Assembly (NCBI GenBank): GCA_022702705.1
Contig: CM040422.1
Location: forward strand, 34,495,270 to 34,559,269
Length of the DNA stretch: 64,000 nucleotides
Source of the DNA: Papilionanthe hookeriana x Papilionanthe teres
Taxonomy: Eukaryota > Streptophyta > Magnoliopsida > Asparagales > Orchidaceae
Reading direction: 5' to 3'
In this document: in pieces, positions 10,346 to 20,716 of the stretch
Layout of the letters: the number at the start of each line of letters is the position of its first letter
Numbering within the stretch: the first letter of the stretch is position 1
Translations under genes and position numbers: made by a program
The notes under the pieces: generated by a model
Told to the model about the DNA's origin: nothing
The model's input: only the letters and a program-made list of their open reading frames with translations
Databases searched by the model: none

Positions 10346-12994
10346 CAAGATTTTAAATTTGATTTTAATTATTGGACCATTTAAAATGTTAAGCTTTAAT
10401 TCATTTAAGGGTTATCTTCTTTTAATTTTTAAGTTATTTAGTTTGGATTATTATTTTAATTTTTAATTAAGAACTAAATATTATTGAAGTGACTTGTTTA
10501 GAGATTTTTAAATTAAAGAATAAATATCCTCTTAATAATATCCCTATTTTAATAATCTGAATTTTAAATATATTCTTTCCAAAATTTAAATTATTTAATT
10601 AATTAGAGTTTCATTTTGATATTTTCAAAGTGTTTAATGGGTTTCTACCCTTTTAATTCCCCTATGTTTCAATCATCCAAGAGAAAGTTAAAATCAAATA
10701 TTTTACCCTCCATTTTGATTAAACCTAAAGTTTTAATTAAGGGTTAAAATTCTTTAATTACCTTTAAGCCCTTTTAGGCTTATTTATTTTATAACTCACT
10801 AAATTGAGCTCAAATGAATTTGAAATTTTTATGTCACCTTACTTACATGTCAATTAAGACATTAGAGGAGAAAATGTGATTTTTCTGACTTTAATTTATT
10901 TATATAATTATTTTTAGTAGAAAATAGGGGTTTTCAAAGAAAATTCAACAACATGACCAAGGTAAAGTTTCTATCCTTAAGAAAATTAAGGGATGTTTCT
11001 AACAACTAGAGAACCACTTGGACCAATTTTTTGTGATTTTTTGAATTATATTTTGTTTATTATAATTATTTTGAGCTTTAGAGTATTAATTAATTTTAAA
11101 ATAAAAAAAAATTAAAAATAGATTTTATATTTTTCTTAAATTTCTCTGACCTCAAGGAGTCCAGAGAAATAAATTTTATAATTTTTTTATTTTTCTTTGA
11201 TTTATTACAATTATTTTAGTGAAAAAGGTTGAAAAATTCATTTTTTTAATATTAAAAATTACATTAAGCCTTTAAAATTCAATATCTTATCCTAGGGACT
11301 TAGGAAAAATATTTAGTTTGTTCCTAAGTGATTACGAGTCAAAATGTGACATTTATATGATTTTTAATATTTTTGTGATTTTTATTATTTTTTTAATTAT
11401 TAAAATATTAAAATATTGTGAAAAATCAACCTTTTTAGAAAATTCCAATTTTAATTTTCCTGAACTCCCCTCATATCATAGAAACTCTAAAAAGCATTTT
11501 TGTGATTTTTGAAAAGTATTTTTGGAGTTATGAATTTTTAAAGTTCCAATTTGCTTATGATGCTTAATCAATCCATTTGGTGGGGTTAATCATATTCAAT
11601 TGATTTCAAAATTTTATGTAAGGTTCCTCTGACCCTAAAGAGCAACGGAGAATTGTTTTCAAGTCAATTTAGTGTGTGGTTAACCCTAATTAATTCAAAT
11701 TTAATTTTGGGAGTTTAGGCCAATTAAGGTTATTATGAATGAATTAACTCAAAATATATTTTTCATAGGGTCCCCTGGTCCTAAGAAACACCACCAAATT
11801 TTTCTAGAATTTATTTTACAACATGCTAATTATTGGAATTAGAATACCTAAAATAGTGACATGAACTTGAAAAATTAATAACTTTTCACAGAGATGGCCT
11901 CTGACCTTGAAAAATTCAGGGAATGTTCCCAAGATAAGATGTATCAAAAGCTCTATGGTCTCATGCCATGGTGAATTTTCTATGTAAATGGAGAATCAAA
12001 ATATTAGAAATAGAAAATAAATTATTAAAAATAAAATACTCATCCAATTAACTTGATTTCTTTTCCACATTATTCTCCTCTGTTTACTAAGCAAGAGGGT
12101 ATTTTTATTTTATTTTTGTGATTTTTCTATACAAAGATATGAATTTTTGAAGTTCTGATATTTAAATAAATCCAAAAAATCCTTATTTTCTACTTATACG
12201 ACTTGGCACCGCGTCATCCTCATCCGGATCGAAAGCCCACGCGTCGCTCCGTTATTCGGCACCGCCATCTGAGTCAGCGCTACGGGGGCCCGCCATTCAC
12301 ATACCATTGCGCTGTCCGGCTTGATCTCGACCATCCGCTCTATACACGTGCGATCCAACGACTCCTGATCATCGTATCCGACTGGTGTGCACCCGTGACC
12401 GTCCACACTAAAACCTTAAGATCTCTCTCGATTCTCAATGGATTTTTGCGTTCTTATACTCTATCGATTGGTCTTGATGGGACGAACACGTCTATACGGT
12501 TAAGGTGCATTGAAATCAACTCAAACTAAATGGAGAATCTCCAGGAGCTCGGGAGGAAGAGTGAGTTCATACCTTTACTCAGAGAATTGAAGCTTAGATC
12601 TGAGGGTTGTGTCACCTTCGATTGAGTCCAAGCAAGCTCCAGATGAAGTCTCTTGCTCTAGGGAAATGCCTAGGTACAAAAGTGACCAAGGTCGATCACA
12701 AAGCTTGGAGGCTGGAAGCAATGGCTGGCCTGGTGAGGGGGCTTTTGTTGGGGAACTTCTCCTCATGGTCTAGTGAAGGTGTAGAGTCAATCAATTTGAA
12801 GATTGGCTCACCGTGGTGAAGTGTCCTAGTTTTGGGCTTGAATTTCAACTCGAAAATTGGACTCACAGAGAGGGTTTTAGGGTTGGATTTCAGTGGGGAT
12901 CAAGTACTCTATGTCTGGAGAGGGATCTGGAGTGATCTTGGCAGAGTTTTGGTAAGGTTTTGTTCAACACCTTCTTTGGCCGATAGGGGGTAGT

Positions 12995-13004
12995 GTTTAA
13001 ATAG
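12995..13004 (-). promoter_or_regulatory. TATA box of SL1
   Basis: GTTTAAATAG on + reads CTATTTAAAC on the sense strand. The same decamer occurs in SL2 (38237), SL3 (50048) and SL4 (44868) at the equivalent place. It puts U3 at roughly 2.3 kb and R plus U5 at about 5 kb. Confidence 0.6.
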
Positions 13005-15350
13005 GAATGGCTAGAGGGCTTCCCAGGGGGTTTGAAGGTTGGGATCAGCTGCTCAGGGGAGGAGAAGAAGAGCACCATTGGCCATTGGGGTTGGGACAAC
13101 TCAGCAGGTGAGTTTTGAATTTTTTGGCTCACATGGAGCTCTCGGGCATGGCTTTTTCCGGCGACCCAAGTGGCTGGTCAGCAGGGTCAGGTCACCCTCA
13201 TGGTCAGGAAGGTCAAGGCTTGAGGTTAGTGAGCTCAATTGACTATTTCCATGTGTAAAGGGTTTTGATTTAAATGGAGTGGGGGAAGAGGCTCTTTTGG
13301 ACTTTGTTTGGTCAACCCATAGAAATGGACTTGGTGCACCCACCAAGGCCTGATTTGGGCTGAAGGGAATCATGTGGCTCAGCTGAATTGGAGTGGAGAA
13401 GTCTCCATCAAGATCATTTAGATTAATTTTGGGTTAGGGGGGATAATGGAAAGGGTAAAAAAGGCTTAATCATTGGTTAATAAAGGGTTCCCCACTCTCA
13501 CCATTAATGGATTGGTGAGAAGTCCAAGGCTTTCATGGCTCCCATGTGTCTTGTGCATGGCTTCTTGGCTCACATTTGGCTTGGGAAATGGCTTGGTCAA
13601 TTTCATGGGAATGGATTTTAGGAATTTTGGCATTTTGATGGGAATTTGGATAAAGCCTAATTTGGAATGATTTAATCATAGGTTTCAAACTTTAGGGAAT
13701 GATTTTATCTAGTTGATGATGAGAAGGAATTGTCATGTGGGCTTTGGATGAATTTTTGGGCTTTTGGGTTTGGTGGAAGTGGGCTTTTTAAAAAGCTTAA
13801 ATGGGTGGGCCTTTATATTTCAAAATGGACTTTTGGATGAAGAATTTTGTGAAATACCATGCCAAATAAATGTTGGGTTTAGTTTAGGGATATTTCATGA
13901 ATGGTTTGGAATCAATTTGGAGTGATTAGAGTAGAATTGGGTTGAATTTGGGCTTTTTTGGTAAAGGGGCAAGGTGGGCCAAATTGGGCTAACTTGGGCT
14001 AAGGTTGCGCTAAGGTTGAATTTTGTGTAAAATTAATGTTGAAAAATGTTCATGGAAGTGTTACAAAGAGTTTTCAACTTTGGTTGGGCTCTAATTTTGG
14101 GATTTGGGCCCATTTGGGTTAAGTTTGGGCTTAGGTCAATTCAAGGGATTTTGGTTTTGGGTTAGGTTTGGGTGGAGTTTAGGTTCAAATTTTGGGCAAA
14201 TCAAGTTAGTGTTTTGTTTATGGAAATGTTAGGAAGGCTTTAGAAAAGATTTGGGGCCAATTGGAGTTGAATTGGGCTAGGTTTGTGTCATGGGTCAAAA
14301 TTGGGTCTTAAGCCCCAAATTGGAATTGGGCCCAAATGTCAATCAAATTGGACTTGGATTTTGTCTAAATTGATATTGGGGATATTTAATTGAAGTTTAG
14401 AATTGAATTAGACCAAAATTGAGGTCAATTGGGGTGGTTTGGTTTGACATTGGGTTCACTTGGGTTAAAAATGGGTCAAATTGGGGGTTTTGGTAAAAGT
14501 GGGGTAAATTGGCAAAATTGGCCCATGGGTAGTTGAAAAAAATGAAATTGAGAATATTTAGGATTTTCTAGAATTTTTTGGGAATTTTTGGATTTTTGGG
14601 GTAAAAGGGTATTTTGGTAATTTTGGGGGGTTTAGGGGTATTTTTGGAAATTTTGGTATTTTTGGCCAAAGATGGTCAATTTGAGTGGTGGGAAGTTTTT
14701 AGGATTAATTTTGAGGAATCTTGGGTAATTTAGGTAATTTTGTAAATTTTGGGTCATTTCAAGGGTATTTGGTAGGTTTGGTGGGTCCGGGGCCCGGGGG
14801 TCAAAAACTGAAATTTTGAAAAAATGAAATTTGATCAAATGTGAGTGAAATGGAATCATTTTGGTTGAGCCATCAAGCCATATTAAGCCAATGAGCCATG
14901 AGAGTACTCATTTGGGGCATTCACTATGTTGTTCCTAACCCTCTTAGCTAGGGGCTTAGGGGTTAAGGACCATCCATATGAATTACCTACATGAGTCAGG
15001 AAGTCAAGTTGGGTGAGAGTGTGGTTTTAGGACTTGCAATGTGTGTGAGAGTGTAGTGTACGTGCAAGTCAACCCTCACCAGACCAGGCCATCCAGGGTA
15101 TTCCTAAGGCCAAAAATTCCTATAGGGAACTCATCCTTTAAACCTCCACATTTGATTTCAACCCTCTAGGTGATTAGGGGTCTACAATCAAGCTTGTGGG
15201 GTTTGCGGGGAGTTAAGAAGTAGTTTGAATTTCTAAATGGTGGGTTCCATTTCTAGTCCTCTAAGATTAGTCAAAGAAAAAGCCTAAGGCTAGATCCTAA
15301 GTACTAAAGAGAGAAGCAAAAGACCTCACCAAAATTAAGGTCAACATAGT

Positions 15351-15368
15351 CCTCAGCGGAGTCGCTAG
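15351..15368 (-). promoter_or_regulatory. PBS of X (tRNA-Arg type)
   Basis: On the minus strand this reads AGCGACTCCGCTGAGGA, matching the TGGCGACTC-type PBS used by Tat/Ogre elements. It lies four to five bases inside the LTR boundary at 15373. SL1 inserted at its leader-side edge: the duplicated base C15351 is also the last PBS base. Confidence 0.75.
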
Positions 15369-15648
15369 AAATTGTCGGCTAATTTTTTTTTTAAATAATA
15401 TGAAATTTTTAAATTTAAATTTAATGTATAATATAATTTTAATTTTGAAAATAATTATATTTTTTATTTTTAAATTAACGAGACCAAATAGATCTCATAT
15501 ATCTAATATTTTAAATAGTTGAGCACGATACTACAAGTGACACATCATCCCGAAAGATGAGCCTACCACTTGTTAGTAGGCTTAATTATCTAAACTTAAA
15601 AGTTTATGACTCTATTTTTGTCTGCGTATTTTATAGCCGACAAATTCC

Positions 15649-15756
15649 CTTGTCTAATACACAGATTAGACAGAGTTTAGATTAATCTGGGTTCTTGATT
15701 CCCTAAAGGGGCAAGCCCCTATAGTTAATTACATCTTCAGCAATCGAAGTCACCTA
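15649..15756 (-). other. U5 three-hairpin module, X
   Basis: Hairpin arms on + are CTTGTCTAAT/ATTAGACAGAG (15649-15674), CTAAAGGGG/CCCCTATAG around CAAG (15701-15724), and a weak third stem (15733-15756). The first stem pairs TGTCTAAT with ATTAGACA where the SL copies pair GCTTAA with TTAAGC, a compensated change. Confidence 0.7.
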
Positions 15757-16859
15757 AGAAAACTCTCGATAAAGATCATGGGCTTCGTCTTCAAGAATAT
15801 CAACGTTTAGGTTTTCACGATTGCTTGTAGAAAAAAAAATCAAAGGGAATGATTCAATATCGAATAGTTATTTTCAGAATCCAAAAGAGTGAAGAGTAAA
15901 AGATGTCGGAGATACAGAAGAAGCATCAGTGACATCTCAAACTATCCTATAGTTGGGATTTATATCTTTGAAAGGGAAATTGTGTTTATGTTTCAATCAT
16001 GCAAATTATTTAGTCATTGGGGACTTGTGTCTGCATATCATAAGCAAATAGCCTGAAGAAATAGGAGTATTTATGTCGTATTAAACAACCACCTTGGAAT
16101 CCTAAACAGTTTAGTACTTTTATCGTACGATATAAAATCGTACTAAGTCCTAAAAGATAGAGTGAGGATTTATGTCGTATCAAACGAAAACCTCAGCGCC
16201 CTATGGGTGTTATTTAAACCTACGAAAGTCTGATTGAAGATCATTCATTCATCCTCTGTCGTCCGATCCACTGCATGAGTTGAATCGTCACTTGACCACG
16301 TCATCGTCTCATCTCAAGAAAAGGAAAGGAAAAAAAAGGAAAAGAGAAAACCATGCCTCGAACGGCCTATCCTAGGGGGATGTATAAATATGCAAGAGAA
16401 ATAAGAATTAAAAGCATGAATATGGGTAAGTATGTGAAATAATGAAATGTAAAGGTCTGCACTACAATATATAGTAAATAAAGTAAACGAGCTATGTAGT
16501 AAAAAAAAAGTGTACCTGGCCAACTGTGTTGATGCCCCGAAAGCAAACTAATAACTACAAGTGTCTGTATAGTTTAGTTTAGTTATAAACATATGAAAAA
16601 TCAAAGTGGGGGAATAAGAATTCTATTTGAGGATAGGCTCAGTCTATAGACTTCCTTTTTATATCATGATCCCACAGGCAACCGGAAGAATTGAAGTCTC
16701 TGTATCAATCTCAAATAAAGTCACCAGCAAATCACCTTAAAGTAGGCAGTCTTAATCCCCACCATTTAATCGACTAGTGAACCAATGTGTAGTATTTGAA
16801 CTTTGAAAGTGTAGCATTTGTGATTGTAGTATCTGAATTCTTATGAGTGTAATATCCTA

Positions 16860-17200
16860 TGTGTAGTATCTGGTGTGTGATGTGAGATGTGTAATGTGTA
16901 GTAAATAGTGCATAGTGTGTAGTGTATTATGGGTAGTGTGTTATATGTAGTGTATTATGTGATATTTAATATATGGAGTGTGCGTGTGATATTTAATATG
17001 ATATATTTGGTATGATGATTTTGATGAATTATATGTGTTGTTTTTGATGTGATGTGTTTGATGTGTTATGTGTGTGATATTTAATTTGATATATTTGGTA
17101 TGATGAGTTTGATGAATTATATGTGTTGTGTTTGATGTGATGTGTTTGATGTGTTATGTGTGTGTGATATTTGATTTGATGTGTTTGATGTAGTATCTGT
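16860..17200. repeat. TG-rich tandem stretch in X LTR
   Basis: The stretch is rich in GTGTGAT, TGATGTG and GTGTTATGTG. A block of about 88-90 bp containing TATTTGGTATGATGA is duplicated at about 17004 and 17092. Minus-strand frames through it give Thr/Asp/Ser repeats, an artefact of the base composition. Confidence 0.7.
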
Positions 17201-17678
17201 TATCGTGGTATCTGTTGTCGTAGTATCTGTTACTGTATCGGTGTAATATCTGGTGTCGTAATATCTGGTATTCATCGATCCATTTTCTTGAAAACACAAT
17301 AATGCTTCAATATTTAAAACCACTAAATAATGTAATCCAAATGAAGAAATCTAATTCTTGATAAATCAAAATAGATTTCCTATTTATTTGCTAATAAACA
17401 TGAAATTCCTTTTTGTTATCTGTGAGAAATGAGGTATAAATTAATGAAGATAGGTTCTGTAAGTAGATTAAGATTAATAGAGAAAACTGTGGTGAAACCA
17501 CTTATTTCATTTTGCAGTAGAGAAGATAAAGGAGAAAAGGAAATCCTTTCTTCCAGAAGTTGTGAAAGCAAACTTAGGAGTAGAATTTTTTTAAATCGCT
17601 AGAAAGGGAGCACCAGCCCGAAATTCTTCCCGAGCGCACAAACCAAAAATCCAACGAAAAATCCTCCCCTTAAAGGGG

Positions 17679-17688
17679 TATTTATAGG
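17679..17688 (-). promoter_or_regulatory. TATA box of X LTR
   Basis: On the sense (minus) strand this reads CCTATAAATA, close to the plant TATA consensus. U3 would be about 930 bp and R plus U5 about 2.3 kb. Confidence 0.6.
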
Positions 17689-18620
17689 CACAGACGAAGC
17701 GTATGTGCTCACCGGCGGTGAGAAATGGAGAGGTAAAGAAGTCCATCTTACTAAGAAGCAACATTTGAAATCGAGCATAAGGCGGTTACCTGACTCATTT
17801 GTGTGGGAAAATCAGTTACAAATGGGTTACCGGCGGCAATCGTTGGCGAGGCTCGATTAGGGCACAAGAATGGAGAAAGAAACTGGTTAAGTCGATCGAG
17901 AGAGGAGAAAGAGAAGGAAGCTTCGAGAATTCCGTCCGTGAGGAAGAAGAGAGGCGCAAACTTCGGCTAGGGCTCGGTTCTCCCATGAAGGAAGAAGGCG
18001 TGTGTGACTTTTTTTTTAATTAAAGAATTGCCTTTTTTTTATTTTAATATTATTATTTTACTTAAATTAGTGACTTTACGAATAATTTGATCCAATTCAG
18101 AACCCTATCAAATTATATGTCCTTCCCGGCTAAAATTGACGTTCCAGACGCATCGGCGCGGTCCGTTTCGTCATCCGGGGTCACCAGACAAGTTCACTAT
18201 CTGTCGAGTCAATTTAAATCAAATTCGCATTATGTGGCAAAATAAAATTATTTTGACCCGACCGGAGCCGTACAATGAGCAAATTAATGACCGGTCTTCG
18301 CCTAAGCGACAACCATAGTCAAACATATTGCTCGTGGCAAAAAGTCAAACATTGCGTGTAGTGGGGTCTGCCTATTGCTCTCAAATCCTTATAGGAACTC
18401 AACAAGAGTTTCAATACGTTGGCTTTTAATCAACTCAACTAGATGTCGAGGATTTAGAATCATCCATATGAGACTTCAAGGAGCGAGGAGATGTCTTAAA
18501 TTTCTAAATATGGTGGGTTCCAGTCTAGTCCTCTAAGAGAGTCCAAAATAGGCAAATCTTAAGGCTAGATCCTAGGCTCTAAGGAGAGGGAAAAGAAAGA
18601 CCTTAAAAATGAGGTCAACA

Positions 18621-19330
18621 GAAAGCTTTACGACTTATATCCTTTCTCGAAGGAACAATTAAAGGAATGTCATGTTTCCGAGTCAGGAAGGGTCTCATAT
18701 CCAATAACTAGAGAGAGAGAAGATTTCATATAATCTCTCATAAATGTCAAATGTCAATATGTCGATTTTAAGTAGGAAAGCTATGCAACCTATACCATTT
18801 CTCAAAGGAACAGCTAAAGGAATGCCATGTTTCCGTGTCAGGAAGGGTCTTATATCTAAGAACTAGATAGAGAGAAGATGCCATATCATCTCTCAGAAAA
18901 GTCAAATGTTGATATGTCAATTTTGAGAAGGAAAACTATACAACTTATATCCTTTTTTAAAGGAACAGTTAAAGGATGCCATGTTTTCGTGTCAGGAAGG
19001 GTCTTATATCTAATAACTAGACATAGAAGATACCATATCATCTCTCATAAGTGTCAAATGTCGATATGTCAATTTTGAAAAGGAAAGCTATGCAACTTAT
19101 ATCCTTTCTCAAAGGAACAGTTAAAAGAATGTCATGTTTCTGTGTCAGGAAGGGTCTTATATCCAGTAAATAGAGAGAAAGAAGATGTCATATCATCTCT
19201 CATAAATGTCAAATGTTGCTATGTCAATTTTGAGAAGGAAATTTATGAGAATTATATCCTTTCTCTAATGAAAATTGAATGGAATGTCATGTTTTCGTGT
19301 CAGAAAGGGTCTTATATCCAATAACCAGAA
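18621..19330. repeat. Tandem array, about 155-bp unit, 4.6 copies
   Basis: Units start with GAAAG/GAAAA at 18621, 18777, 18931, 19083 and 19238 (spacings 156, 154, 152, 155). Each contains a TATATCCTTTCTCAAAGGAA block, a CATGTTTCCGTGTCAGGAAG block and TCATCTCTCATAAATGTC. The array begins at the first base after the X LTR, so X inserted in or beside it. Short ORFs here are repeat artefacts. It may be an internal array of element Y or a local satellite. Confidence 0.85.
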
Positions 19331-19759
19331 GTTAGGTGTGAAAAACACATAATGAAAAGCGTATTCGCTGGGGAGTTTACCTTTATAGGTCAAAAGGTAA
19401 ATCTCATGTTAATCATCACAAGTTGGTTATCAAGTAATTTTTATGTTTCTTTAAATAATTCACTTTGGCATTTCAGGACCTGCTGATGCATTGCAGAGAA
19501 CAGAGGGTAATATTTCAACATTTATTTCACTTCCAAAGGTAATGTACATTGAAAACAAACGTCAACAGTACATATATATACATATATCAGATAGTGTGCA
19601 TGCTACAAACTATCGATACTTATCATATGTCAAAAGTTTCCAAGTCGTTCTTTTGTTGTCAATATAACTTTGGATGCTATCAAACCAACCACAAATATCT
19701 AACATTCCAAGAAATTATTTGTTAACTATGTCTCAGGTGTTTGGACATTCATGGGGTCA
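19331..19759. other. Unassigned stretch between array and AlkB-like remnant
   Basis: I find no gene or element end here. It follows the last array unit and precedes, on the minus strand, the end of the AlkB-like sequence, so it is probably interior of element Y. A splice-acceptor-like CATTTCAG near 19476 on + is unsupported by any neighbouring exon. Confidence 0.4.
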
Positions 19760-20692
19760 TAGTAGTTCTAAAGGTTTCAGGCCTTAAAATTTTGGAATGG
19801 CCTTATGTCCGACGGGTCGTTTGTCTGTACAAATTCATCATAAAGTGATCGAGATGCAATGTTTACTGACACTCGGTATGCAATGTTTTGCCACATCAAT
19901 GCCATTCCCGTGAAAAGAAAAACATTTATCCTCGAGTCAGAGGGATCTGGTACGTCCTATGAAATTCTCCCAATCTGAGAATCTCTATCTCTCCCCCAAA
20001 GAGGATAAAACACCTATTCATTAAGGATAATGTGCAAAATGATCTGTTGAAATCGTGACTGTCGATGTGAGGAGGGATAAAGTCTCCCTCATCAAAAATA
20101 TTGATAGTATACCTGTCCGGGATGCAGTTTGCCGTCATTATCACCTAGGTAACAATTTGTCTAATGATATGGATGATTACAGTGGCAACATGTCCACTTT
20201 CTTATGTTGTACAATCTTTGGAGGGTTTCGTTCCTTGTCCTTAGCATAGTTATAGCAACACCCATACTAGATTGTCAACCACCCTTTGCCATGTATCCAT
20301 TTATTCAACTTAGAATAGGTTCATTTCTTAAGTTACCCAGCTCGGCCCAAATCTCGAGCTTCCATCACATGCTCAATAATAGCGGCTTGTTCATCTTCAT
20401 CGAATACTTTAGTGAAAAACTTAATTCCCTCTAGAATGTTGATTGTCTGCCCATTGATATGTTTTAATTGCTCAAAAGAGTGTTGTCTCAAGTTTCAAAT
20501 TCGTCGTAATTCTTCTTCAAAAAAATCTCTTTTATCAGTTTTTAACACTGTCAAGTCCAGACTCAGTATGTATGAGGTTGGGATAAAAGTGGTCCTTTCA
20601 ATTAGATCTTCTTCCTCGGGCTCCAAATTTTGTACCCCCTGATGCGATTGATTTGAATACACAAATTCGGCACCACTACTAAAAGATATAAA
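19760..20692 (-). pseudogene. AlkB-homolog (ALKBH9/10-like) 2OG-Fe(II) oxygenase remnant
   Basis: On the minus strand the frame leaving the PBS stays open, then has a stop near 20504, and reads on into HINGQTINILEGIKFFTKVF, which resembles the N-terminal edge of plant ALKBH9/10 catalytic domains. After damaged frames, 20144-19926 encodes NIFDEGDFIPPHIDSHDF, the AlkB core with the HxD metal ligands (H and D of PPHIDS, near 20067) followed by CTLSLMNRCFILFG. A frameshift near 19922 leads to VFLFTGMALMWQNIAYRV, aligned with the strand that normally carries the distal His; here that position reads Asn. Family members demethylate m6A RNA or alkylated nucleic acids. This copy is dead through stops, a frameshift and the lost ligand. 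No introns are apparent. It begins right after an Athila-type PBS, in the place of the first retroelement ORF. Confidence 0.75.
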
Positions 20693-20710
20693 TCCCCGAC
20701 AACGGCGCCA
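20693..20710 (-). promoter_or_regulatory. PBS of element Y (tRNA-Asp type)
   Basis: The minus strand reads TGGCGCCGTTGTCGGGGA, 18 bases that match the 3' end of plant tRNA-Asp with one change. It lies six bases from the LTR end at 20717. This is the best-preserved PBS in the window. Confidence 0.85.
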
Positions 20711-20716
20711 AAAACT

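Larger units (their letters stand above)
7840..15346 (-). mobile_element. Solo-LTR-like unit SL1 (7.5 kb)
   Basis: A 7507 bp unit reading TGTACGGC at its left end and GGTCAACA at its right end, with 5-bp duplications outside. It has no coding domain and no terminal direct repeat. It shares the terminal bases and the U5 hairpin module with the X LTR, so it is an LTR in minus orientation. Its parts on + are: U5 with the hairpin module (8177-8290), AT-rich stretches with TTTAA arrays, a GC-richer block (12190-13400), a TATA box (12995), and a U3 that is G- and T-rich on this strand (13700-14900). Homologues are SL2, SL3 and SL4. Recombination between the two LTRs of a full element is the simplest origin. 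Short ORFs inside it are not shared intact by the other copies. Confidence 0.85.
2613..18620 (-). mobile_element. Tat-lineage Ty3/gypsy element X (defective, interrupted)
   Basis: Reading the minus strand from the right: LTR (18620-15373), tRNA-Arg-type PBS (15368-15351), insertion SL1 (15346-7840), leader (7834-7405), gag (7404-4340) and protease (4332-2977). RT, RNase H, integrase and the second LTR are absent, and the element ends against Z. The gag core, the INLRSGKIL segment, the DPGAS protease and the PBS type place it with Tat (Ogre/Retand-like) elements. Single stops and frame changes throughout show it is dead. Confidence 0.85.
15373..18620 (-). mobile_element. 5' LTR of X
   Basis: A 3248 bp LTR with ends TGTCGGC (left) and GGTCAACA (right) next to the X PBS. 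On the sense strand it starts TGTTGACCTCA and ends GCCGACA, the same termini as SL1-SL4. It contains a TATA box (17688-17679, sense minus), a TG-rich stretch (16860-17200) and the U5 hairpin module (15649-15756). The right end abuts the tandem array starting at 18621. It is less than half as long as the SL copies, so it is a different subfamily. Confidence 0.85.

Noticed and set aside
12190..12820. Several overlapping ORFs on both strands in the GC-richer block of SL1, also at 37734-38058 and 44595-45520
   Set aside because: They arise from a local GC-rich patch with few stops. The frames are not kept among the four homologous copies, and the products match no domain I recognise.
17117..17323. 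Minus-strand ORF rich in Thr, Asp and Ser repeats
   Set aside because: It is a translation of the TG-rich simple repeat in the X LTR, not a gene.
19465..19515. CATTTCAG followed by a short open stretch on +, considered as an exon of a host gene
   Set aside because: The open stretch is short, matches nothing I recognise, and lies among retroelement sequence on the other strand.
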